This document shows, piece by piece, positions 1 through 5,124 of a stretch of 5,124 nt of DNA; the stretch's first letter is position 1, and the number at the start of each line of letters is the position of its first letter. This stretch comes from Planctomycetota bacterium. Its GTDB lineage: Bacteria; Planctomycetota; Planctomycetia; Isosphaerales; Isosphaeraceae. The DNA is taken from contig JAJYCH010000414.1 of assembly GCA_021778575.1 (NCBI GenBank), positions 1 through 5,124 on the forward strand, written 5' to 3'. The position numbers were made by a program, and so were the translations under genes. Below the pieces are notes generated by a model. That model saw only the letters and a list, made by a program, of their open reading frames with translations, did no database searches and was not told where the DNA came from.

Positions 1-306
1 ATACGGACCGGCGAACAGGAAAGTGACCTCCGCCGGTGAGTAGTAGAGCGACTGCTCGCCCGCCGAAAACATCAACGAACCGATCGTAAACGCGAAGACA
101 GCCAGGGGAGCGAACCGGTGGATCTTGTCCATGGGCGGCCGGATATCGATTCCCGAGGCCATCACCATCGAGACCAGCCAAGGGACGAAAATCAGCGCCG
201 TCATCAGCGCCAGAACGATCCCTTTGGGCCGTGAGAGCAGCTTCTTCCAGCGCCGGAACAGGGCAAACGTCCGAAGCTTCATCAGGAGCCAGAGTGAGCG
301 GTCCAC
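1..306 (-). CDS. ABC exporter permease, N-terminal part (runs off left edge)
   Basis: This is the membrane subunit that would pair with the ATPase encoded immediately upstream. The frame is open for 102 codons from a GTG start at 306 to the window edge, so the C-terminus is not visible. Seen: a basic N-terminus (RRWKK near residues 18-22, SRPKG at 25-29), a strongly hydrophobic segment at about 30-50, a second at about 65-81, then FSAGEQSLYYSPAEVTFLF (80-98). The basic cytoplasmic start followed by a helix and the SPAEVTFLF stretch resembles the 'putative ABC exporter' permeases found in Planctomycetes; that family assignment is from memory. GTG is chosen because a GGAG motif lies nine bases upstream, inside the ATPase 3' end, and because it starts three bases after the ATPase stop, as expected for translational coupling. 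An internal ATG (codon 9) is a possible alternative start. The substrate cannot be inferred. Confidence 0.75.
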   Translation of the reverse strand, partial: MDRSLWLLMKLRTFALFRRWKKLLSRPKGIVLALMTALIFVPWLVSMVMASGIDIRPPMDKIHRFAPLAVFAFTIGSLMFSAGEQSLYYSPAEVTFLFAGPY

Positions 307-309
307 GGA

Positions 310-1077
310 TCAGATCTCCGTCGCCGATGTTCCGGCGGGAACCGGTTCGTCGGGCGTCTCGGTCAATCGGAAGAACAGATCTTCCAGGCTCTCGGTTCGG
401 CCGTCGACCGACAGTCCGCCCTGCAGTTCGGTCATGCTTCCTTGAAGCAACTTGCGTCCCCGGTGCATGAGCAAGACCGACGTGCAAAGATCCTCGACCA
501 GCGAGAGTAAATGGGAGCTGACCATGACCGACGCCCCCAGAGCCGCGCGCCTCCGGATCGATTCTTGCATGGTGCGGATTCCGCGGGGGTCGAGCCCGGT
601 GAGCGGCTCGTCGAGCATGATCACCTTGGGCTCGTGCAGATAGCCGCAACAGATCGCGACCTTCTGTCGCATCCCTCGCGAGAGGTCGGAACAGGGGGAG
701 TCGCGCTTGGCGACCAGCTCGAATTGGACCAGAAGCGCCTCGGCCCGGGCGGACCAGTCCTTGAGCCGATAGGCCGAGCCGATGAACTGAAAATGTTCCC
801 AGATCGTCAAGTTCTCGAACAGGTGGGGATCGTCGGGAACGTAAGCCAGGGCCGACTTGGCGGCGACGGCGTCACGCTTGATGTCATGTCCGGCGATCGA
901 GAGCCGACCGCTCGACGGTTCGAGGATTCCCGCCAGAGCCCGCATCGTGGTGGTCTTGCCTGCTCCGTTCGGCCCCACCAGGCCGAGAATCTCGCCGGGA
1001 GGAACCTCGAACGAGAGGCCGTTGACCGCCACGGTCTCGTCATAAATCTTGTGGAAATCCTCAACGATGATCGACAA
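310..1077 (-). CDS. ABC transporter ATP-binding protein (CcmA/EcsA-like exporter ATPase)
   Basis: This 255-residue cytoplasmic ATPase hydrolyses ATP to drive the permease encoded three bases downstream. Visible motifs: Walker A GPNGAGKT at 35-42, signature LSRGMRQ at 132-138 (the LSRGM form common in ABC-2-type exporters), Walker B with catalytic Glu in VIMLDEP at 152-158, D-loop GLDP at 161-164, and H-loop SSH at 187-189. The Q-loop region reads YVPDDPHLF (79-87), with Asp where many ATPases have Gln; acidic residues there are common in this COG1131 group. The tail after about residue 225 is acidic and Pro-rich. The start codon is TTG: no in-frame ATG or GTG exists in the preceding 60 bases, a GGGGAG ribosome binding site lies eight bases upstream, and MSIIVEDFHKIY fits the family's N-terminus. 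Its substrate is unknown. The gene is separated from the upstream desaturase by an intrinsic terminator, so it probably has its own promoter within 1078-1190, but I see no clear one. Confidence 0.93.
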   Translation of the reverse strand: MSIIVEDFHKIYDETVAVNGLSFEVPPGEILGLVGPNGAGKTTTMRALAGILEPSSGRLSIAGHDIKRDAVAAKSALAYVPDDPHLFENLTIWEHFQFIGSAYRLKDWSARAEALLVQFELVAKRDSPCSDLSRGMRQKVAICCGYLHEPKVIMLDEPLTGLDPRGIRTMQESIRRRAALGASVMVSSHLLSLVEDLCTSVLLMHRGRKLLQGSMTELQGGLSVDGRTESLEDLFFRLTETPDEPVPAGTSATEI

Positions 1078-1191
1078 CGGCGACGCTCCCCAAAACCCCT
1101 TGCCTCGAATCGGATCGGCTTTTCCGGCGTTCGGTGATGGACCAGATTCAGACTGGCGGAATTTCTTCGGGTCCGCAAGACCACCCGTTCG

Positions 1192-1232
1192 AAATTAAAG
1201 AAACCGCGTCGAGTTTGGGTCTCGACGCGGTT
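1192..1232 (-). terminator. Intrinsic (rho-independent) terminator of the desaturase gene
   Basis: A perfect 12-bp stem, AACCGCGTCGAG (1202-1213) against its complement (1221-1232), encloses a 7-base loop. Read on the minus strand the hairpin is followed by TTTCTTTAATTTC, a T-rich tail. It starts about 32 bases after the desaturase stop codon. The plus-strand side has no T tract, so it acts leftward only. Confidence 0.88.
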
Positions 1233-1263
1233 CTCTGTCAATCGAGGGAAAATTACGGCGTTC

Positions 1264-2211
1264 TCAGACCGACGTTCCGACCAGTTCGGGCTCGTCGTCG
1301 TGGCGACGCCCCGCTTTGGCGGATTTCTTGGCCAGTTTCGCCGCTTGCTTCGGGCTGATGATCGGCGCCGCGTGGGTCAGCTTGGGCAACTTGATGTTCC
1401 GGGCCATCCCGACCAATGACATGAGCTGGATGGTCATGTAGGTCATATCGAATTCCCACCACCTCATGCCGTGACGGGCCGAGGTCGCAAACGCGTGGTG
1501 GTTGTTGTGCCAGCCTTCGCCGTAGGTGATCAACGCAACCCACCAGAGATTCGTCGAATTGTCGCGAGTCTCATGCGAGCGATAGCCCCAGACGTGCGTG
1601 GCGGAATTCACCAGCCAGGTCGAATGGAGGACCAGGCAAGACCGGACGAAGAAGCCCCAGATCAGGAACGGCATTCCGCCGATGGCGAAGAGCGCCACCG
1701 CCCCGGCGATCGGGAAGATGATGAAGTACTTGTCCATCCAGCGGAGGACGGGATCTTTCATCAGGTCGGGAGCCCACTTCCGGAAGTAAGCCTCGTCGTG
1801 AATCGCGGTGACGTCCGGCGTCAGCCACCAGAGCATGTGAGCCCAGGCAAACCCCCGATTCGGGCTATGGACGTCGAGTTCTTCGTCCGAGTGGGCATGG
1901 TGCGCCCGGTGGTCGGACACCCAGGCGATCGGACCTCCTTCGGACGCGGAACAGCCGATCGCAACCATCACGTATTCAAACCAGTGCGGCCGGACCTCGA
2001 AGCTCCGGTGAGTCAACAGCCGGTGATAAGTCAGCGTGATCCCCAACCCGCCCGTCACCCAGTGCAGGACGAAGCAGAGCAAGAGAGCCTGCCAGGTGAA
2101 AAATGAGGGAACGAATGCCAGGAGGGCACCCACATGAAGAAAACCAATCCAGATCAGCGCGTGCCAGGCGATGCCGGCCGACTCGGGTTTCGTCGTCGTT
2201 GTCGTCGTCAT
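1264..2211 (-). CDS. Acyl-CoA/acyl-lipid delta-9-type fatty acid desaturase
   Basis: This 315-residue integral membrane di-iron enzyme should insert a cis double bond, most likely at delta-9, into a saturated acyl chain using O2 and an electron donor, raising membrane fluidity. All three histidine boxes of the SCD/OLE1/DesC family are present: HRLLTH (63-68), HRAHH (101-105, continuing AHSDEELDVHSP), and HNNHH (235-239, preceded by YGEGW). The accessory NSATHVWGYR (202-211) is also intact. Hydrophobic segments lie at about 18-36, 40-60, 162-180 and 182-200, an arrangement typical of the family. The N-terminus carries six consecutive Thr residues (2-7), and the C-terminus has a Lys/Ala-rich tail (288-305). 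No cytochrome b5 or ferredoxin domain is fused, so the electron donor lies elsewhere. The ATG start has AAGG six bases upstream. A strong terminator follows the gene, so it is probably monocistronic. Regiospecificity and the acyl carrier (CoA or lipid) cannot be told from sequence. Confidence 0.93.
   Translation of the reverse strand: MTTTTTTKPESAGIAWHALIWIGFLHVGALLAFVPSFFTWQALLLCFVLHWVTGGLGITLTYHRLLTHRSFEVRPHWFEYVMVAIGCSASEGGPIAWVSDHRAHHAHSDEELDVHSPNRGFAWAHMLWWLTPDVTAIHDEAYFRKWAPDLMKDPVLRWMDKYFIIFPIAGAVALFAIGGMPFLIWGFFVRSCLVLHSTWLVNSATHVWGYRSHETRDNSTNLWWVALITYGEGWHNNHHAFATSARHGMRWWEFDMTYMTIQLMSLVGMARNIKLPKLTHAAPIISPKQAAKLAKKSAKAGRRHDDEPELVGTSV
2191..2208. repeat. Trinucleotide repeat encoding a hexa-threonine run
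   Basis: On the minus strand this reads ACG ACG ACA ACG ACG ACG, codons 2-7 of the desaturase. It is a short, slightly imperfect microsatellite. Gain or loss of a unit would stay in frame and change only the cytoplasmic N-terminal length. Confidence 0.8.
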
Positions 2212-2567
2212 GCTCTACCTTGTCAATCGAATGGAACGGAGGTGGGACTCAGGGCGGCGCGTCATCACCAGGTCCTGCACAGCCTCGCCTCACGGCTCAA
2301 GACCGTCCAGGTCCATCCGCGAAGAGTTCCGGAATCTCGCGATACACCCATAGGACAACGGGGCCAGTGTCTCTCTCCCCGAACTCCTAGAAATACGTCG
2401 AAAAATTCCTCGCGAAACCGACCGGAGGGCGGTGACAGAACGAATGAACCGTTAAGATAATCGAAACCAAACGGACCGACCAGTCTTGATTTGCGGAAAT
2501 CACAGAAAAATCCCGACCACGGGCGATCCATCCCGGATGAAGATCTCCTGAAGAAAGTGAAAGAGTT
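2212..2567. other. Divergent intergenic region between desaturase and dehydrogenase genes
   Basis: These 356 bases separate two divergently transcribed genes. The right part (about 2385-2515) is clearly richer in A+T than the coding sequence around it and holds a good rightward promoter at 2432-2461. I found no convincing leftward promoter for the desaturase: the best -10-like words on the minus strand lack a matching -35. I see no RNA gene, riboswitch-like structure or terminator here. Open frames on both strands cross the region, but they have no recognisable domain and run into the neighbouring genes, so I take it as non-coding. Confidence 0.6.
2432..2461 (+). promoter_or_regulatory. Putative sigma70-type promoter for the dehydrogenase gene
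   Basis: GTGACA (2432-2437, 5 of 6 to TTGACA) and GATAAT (2456-2461, 5 of 6 to TATAAT) are separated by 18 bases in the A+T-richer part of the intergenic region. Transcription would start near 2468 and leave a leader of about 100 bases before the ATG at 2568. The match is by eye only, and promoter consensus sequences in this presumed phylum are not well established. Confidence 0.45.
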
Positions 2568-3506
2568 ATGCGAGGGGTCACTTGCGATGGGTCCACGATC
2601 CGGCTCCGCCATGACCTTTCCGAGCCGAGTCCGCTTGCCGGTGAAGTCACACTCCGGGTCAAACTTGTCGGAATCTGCGAGACCGACTTGCAACTCGCCC
2701 GGGGTTACATGGGCTTTCAGGGGCTACTCGGCCATGAGTTCGTCGGCCTGACCGAGTCCGGCCGGCGCGTCACTGCCGAGATCAACAACTCCTGTCACTC
2801 TTGCCCGGTTTGCCGGGCTGGCCGGACGAACCATTGCCCGAATCGGACGGTCCTCGGGATTCTCGGTCACGATGGAGCGATGGCCGATCATGTTTGCGTT
2901 CCGGAACGGAATCTTCACGCCATCCCCGACTCACTCGACGATCGTCAGGCGGTGTTTATCGAGCCGCTCGCCGCAGCGTTCCGGATTCCCGAACAGGTCG
3001 ACGTCGGACCAGGTCTGGCGGTCACGGTTGTTGGCGACGGTAAGCTGGGACTGCTCTGCGCCTGGGTTGCCCGGTCACTGGGTGCGTCGGTCTCGCTGGT
3101 CGGCAAGCATCCCGAGAAGCTTCGGCTGGCGGGCGACTCGATCCGTCCGGTCCTGCGGGAATCGGCCGGTTCGATCGCTCGGACCCAGGATCTGGTCATC
3201 GATTGCACCGGCTCGAAGTCGGGACTGGAGACCGCTTTGAGTCTGGTCCGACCGTGCGGGACGGTCATTCTCAAGACAACCATCGCCGGCGAGCATCAAC
3301 TCAGCCTTGCCCCGGTGGTCATTGACGAGATCCGGTTGATCGGCTCGCGGTGCGGACCGTTCCCGACGGCGATCGCGGCCCTGGAGGCGAACACGATCGA
3401 CGTCCGTCCCTTGATCGGCGCCGAGTACTTGCTGGACGAGGCCGAGGAGGCGTTCCGGGCGGCGGCGCTTCCGGGCGCCCGGAAGATCCTGTTGCGAGTC
3501 GGTTAG
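2568..3506 (+). CDS. Zinc-binding medium-chain alcohol dehydrogenase (MDR family)
   Basis: This 312-residue cytoplasmic oxidoreductase belongs to the zinc-dependent MDR superfamily (alcohol, sorbitol and threonine dehydrogenase relatives). The catalytic zinc site is visible as C37 (in VGICETDLQL), H56-E57 (GHEFVG) and E132 (VFIEPLAAA, the sorbitol/threonine dehydrogenase-type EPLA). The structural zinc site is complete: C76, C79, C82 and C90. The Rossmann motif is VVGDGKLG (154-161). The second Rossmann strand ends LVGKHPEK (177-184) with no acidic residue at its tip, which suggests NADP(H) rather than NAD(H); that is inference. At 312 residues it is somewhat shorter than the usual 340-350. 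The ATG fits the family start (MRGVTCDG, compare MRAVVFDG), although only a weak purine-rich AAAGAG lies close upstream. No partner gene hints at the substrate. Its stop codon overlaps that of the convergent topoisomerase gene. Confidence 0.9.
   Translation: MRGVTCDGSTIRLRHDLSEPSPLAGEVTLRVKLVGICETDLQLARGYMGFQGLLGHEFVGLTESGRRVTAEINNSCHSCPVCRAGRTNHCPNRTVLGILGHDGAMADHVCVPERNLHAIPDSLDDRQAVFIEPLAAAFRIPEQVDVGPGLAVTVVGDGKLGLLCAWVARSLGASVSLVGKHPEKLRLAGDSIRPVLRESAGSIARTQDLVIDCTGSKSGLETALSLVRPCGTVILKTTIAGEHQLSLAPVVIDEIRLIGSRCGPFPTAIAALEANTIDVRPLIGAEYLLDEAEEAFRAAALPGARKILLRVG
3468..3485. repeat. 18-bp perfect palindrome at the convergent gene junction
   Basis: CTTCCGGGCGCCCGGAAG is identical to its reverse complement. 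In RNA from either strand it could fold as a 7-bp stem with a GCGC loop. It lies within the last codons of the dehydrogenase gene and 17 bases past the stop codon of the convergent topoisomerase gene. Neither side has a T tract, so it is not a classical intrinsic terminator, but it is the only strong hairpin I see at this junction. Confidence 0.7.
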
Positions 3507-5124
3507 AAATCGATGTCCTTGGCCGTGTAGGCTTCGGCCATGATGAACTTGAACCGGGCTTCGGGTTCCTTGCCCATCAGGTCGGACACGGTGCTCTCGG
3601 TGTACGGGCGATCGTCGTCGGGAACGACCACGCGCAGGAGTCGGCGGCGGGTCGGGTCGAGAGTCGTCTCGTAGAGGAGCTTGGCGGGCATTTCCCCTAA
3701 CCCTTTGAACCGGGTGATGTTCGGCTTGGCGTTCTTGGGAAGCTTGGCCAGAATCCGGTCGCGACTGGCGTCGTCGGCCGCCCACTGGGTGTCTTGCCCG
3801 TGGGTGATCTTGTAGAGCGGCGGACAGGCCAGGTAGACCCGCCCTTCTTCGAGCAAGGCGGGCAAATGGCGGTAGAGGAACGTCAGCAGCAACGTCGCGA
3901 TGTGGTGGCCGTCGCTATCGGCGTCGGTCAGGAGGATGATCTTGCCGTAGCGGAGCCGCGACGCGTCATACTGGTCGTCCATCCCGCAGCCCATCGCGCT
4001 GACGATATCGGTCAGCTCCTTGTTGTCGAGGACCTTGGCCTTGCCGGCCTGCTCGGCATTGAGGACTTTCCCTTTGAGCGGCAGGATCGCCTGGATATCG
4101 CGGTCGCGCCCTTGCTTGGCCGAGCCACCGGCGCTATCACCTTCGACGATGAACAGTTCCGACTCGTCGGGGTTGGTGCTGTCGCAGTCGTGCAGCTTGC
4201 CGGGAAGGTTCAGGCGGTTGCTGATCGCGGTCTTGCGGCGGACCTGGTTCGCCGCGGCCCGGCTGGCTTCACGAGCTTTGGCGGCCTGGATGATCCGTGC
4301 GGCGATGGCGTCGCCCACACTCCGGTTCTTGAGCAAGAAATCTTCCAGTCGAGGCCGGACCATCGACTCGACCAGTGAACGAACCTCGGGATTGTTCAAT
4401 CGATCCTTCGTTTGACCCTGAAACTGCGGCTCGTGGATGCAGACCGAGAGGATCGCGGTCAAGCCTTCGCGGATGTCCTCGCTCTTGATTTCGAGCCCCT
4501 TTTTGAGGTGCTCGTGGTCCTTCATGAACTTGAGGACGGCCGCCCTGACGGCTTCGCGGAGACCTTGTTCGTGGGTTCCGCCGTCGCGAGTCGGGATGGT
4601 GTTGACGTACGAACGGACGTATTCATCGGTCGCCTCGGTCCAGGAGAGCGCGACGTGGCACCGGAGGTCGTCGTCCTCGCGTTCGAGGACGAACGGCGCC
4701 GCCCCGACCCGCTGGTCGGCGCGGGTTTTGGTGACCGAGTCAAGGAAGTCGAGGACGCCGCCATCATGGCGGAACTCCACCGATTGGTCCCCCTTCCGAC
4801 GGTCGCGGAACTCGATCACCAGGCCCTTGTTGAGATACGTCTTGATTTCGAGCCGTTCGGCGATCAGAGCCGAGTCATACGAGGCGTCGAGGAAAATCTC
4901 GGGGTCAGGCGTATAGGTGATCGTCGTCCCCGTGCCTCGGACTGGTTCTCCTCGCTCGATCGAACCGACGGCCCGCCCCCGTCGAAAGGTCAACGAGTGC
5001 GAGTAGCCGTCGCGACGGACCACCGCGACCAGTTGCGAGCTGAGAAAGTTGACCACGCTGGCACCGACCCCGTGCAAACCTCCGGAAACCTTGTAGGCGT
5101 CGTTGTCGAATGTGCCGCCGGCAT
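3503..5124 (-). CDS. DNA gyrase/topoisomerase IV subunit B (GyrB/ParE family), C-terminal part
   Basis: This ATPase and Toprim subunit of a type IIA topoisomerase works with an A subunit (GyrA/ParC, not in the window) to pass one DNA duplex through another. About 540 residues are visible, and the first 100 or so lie beyond the right edge. The frame is open from the edge through AGGTFDNDAYKVSGG into LHGVGASVVN (GHKL ATP-lid motif), so any start inside the window would be false. Seen in order, counted from the Leu of LHGVG as residue 1: GTGTTITYTPD (48-58), SYVNTIPTRDGGTHEQG (156-172), the ATP-contacting QTK loop (222-224), LPGKLHDC (291-298), Toprim EGDSAGGSAKQGRDR (312-326), metal-binding DADSDG (385-390), and RFKGLGEM (456-463). 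The large GyrB insertion of Proteobacteria is absent. Signatures are mixed: LRYGKI, DADSDGHHIATLL and TTLDPTRRRL look ParE-like, while LLLTFLYRHLP and KQGRDR look GyrB-like. I therefore give no gene symbol. Confidence 0.93.
   Translation of the reverse strand, partial: AGGTFDNDAYKVSGGLHGVGASVVNFLSSQLVAVVRRDGYSHSLTFRRGRAVGSIERGEPVRGTGTTITYTPDPEIFLDASYDSALIAERLEIKTYLNKGLVIEFRDRRKGDQSVEFRHDGGVLDFLDSVTKTRADQRVGAAPFVLEREDDDLRCHVALSWTEATDEYVRSYVNTIPTRDGGTHEQGLREAVRAAVLKFMKDHEHLKKGLEIKSEDIREGLTAILSVCIHEPQFQGQTKDRLNNPEVRSLVESMVRPRLEDFLLKNRSVGDAIAARIIQAAKAREASRAAANQVRRKTAISNRLNLPGKLHDCDSTNPDESELFIVEGDSAGGSAKQGRDRDIQAILPLKGKVLNAEQAGKAKVLDNKELTDIVSAMGCGMDDQYDASRLRYGKIILLTDADSDGHHIATLLLTFLYRHLPALLEEGRVYLACPPLYKITHGQDTQWAADDASRDRILAKLPKNAKPNITRFKGLGEMPAKLLYETTLDPTRRRLLRVVVPDDDRPYTESTVSDLMGKEPEARFKFIMAEAYTAKDIDF

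Noticed and set aside
511..1137. 208-codon plus-strand open frame opposite the ABC ATPase
   Set aside because: Antisense to Walker A, signature and Walker B coding sequence, with no family resemblance.
1471..2106. 211-codon open frame on the plus strand opposite the desaturase
   Set aside because: Rich in Arg, Pro, Glu and Gly with no domain, and wholly antisense to a gene with all catalytic motifs. This is a typical GC-rich shadow frame.
2221..2226. TTGACA on the minus strand just upstream of the desaturase start, as a -35 box
   Set aside because: It lies only about ten bases before the ATG and overlaps the ribosome binding site, leaving no room for a -10 and a leader.
1236..2230. TGTCAATCGA occurring at 1236-1245 and 2221-2230, on both sides of the desaturase gene, as possible flanking direct repeats
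   Set aside because: A ten-base match is expected several times by chance in a window this size. There is no inverted-repeat end, integrase or other sign of insertion.
2265..2693. 142-codon minus-strand open frame over the intergenic region
   Set aside because: Its first third is antisense to the dehydrogenase start, it has no clear ribosome binding site or domain, and its composition is that of translated non-coding DNA.
3075..3785. 236-codon minus-strand open frame across the convergent junction
   Set aside because: Overlaps the true frames of both the dehydrogenase and the topoisomerase; its Arg/Gln/Asp-rich product is a shadow.
3794..4378. 194-codon plus-strand open frame opposite the topoisomerase subunit
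   Set aside because: Antisense to the highly conserved Toprim region, with low-complexity acidic and Val-rich composition and no recognisable family.
5075..5077. TTG at the LHGVG motif as the start of the topoisomerase subunit
   Set aside because: The frame continues upstream with conserved family residues (FDNDAYKVSGG) to the window edge, so the gene is simply cut by the window.

Overview
The window looks like an ordinary housekeeping and metabolic stretch from a GC-rich bacterium (about 60% G+C by eye). The ATPase/permease pair, with a permease resembling the 'putative ABC exporter' family, the SCD-type desaturase with an ACG-rich Thr run, and the mixed GyrB/ParE-type topoisomerase subunit all suggest Planctomycetota, perhaps Isosphaeraceae. 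That placement is inference from protein character, not from a marker gene comparison.

Layout from left to right. (1) Positions 1-306, minus strand: the N-terminal 102 residues of an integral membrane ABC exporter permease that runs off the left edge. (2) 310-1077, minus: its ATPase, complete, starting with TTG. The permease start lies three bases after the ATPase stop, so the two form a tight operon. (3) 1192-1232: a well-formed intrinsic terminator pointing left, which ends the transcript of the next gene. (4) 1264-2211, minus: an acyl-CoA/acyl-lipid delta-9-type fatty acid desaturase with all three histidine boxes. (5) 2212-2567: a 356-base divergent intergenic region with one good sigma70-like promoter facing right. 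(6) 2568-3506, plus: a compact zinc-binding medium-chain dehydrogenase. (7) 3503-5124, minus: the C-terminal five-sixths of a type IIA DNA topoisomerase B subunit (GyrB/ParE family), running off the right edge.

The genes do not form one pathway. The ABC pair exports an unknown substrate, the desaturase adjusts membrane lipid fluidity, the dehydrogenase oxidises or reduces an unknown alcohol or polyol, and the topoisomerase subunit powers supercoiling or decatenation. The dehydrogenase and topoisomerase genes converge so tightly that their stop codons overlap, and an 18-bp perfect palindrome sits just inside the dehydrogenase gene at that junction. I saw no phage, IS, CRISPR, toxin-antitoxin, defence or RNA gene signal and no new system. 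The most notable points are the convergent junction with its palindrome, the mixed GyrB/ParE signature, and the G4T4G4 tract at the ATPase ribosome binding site.
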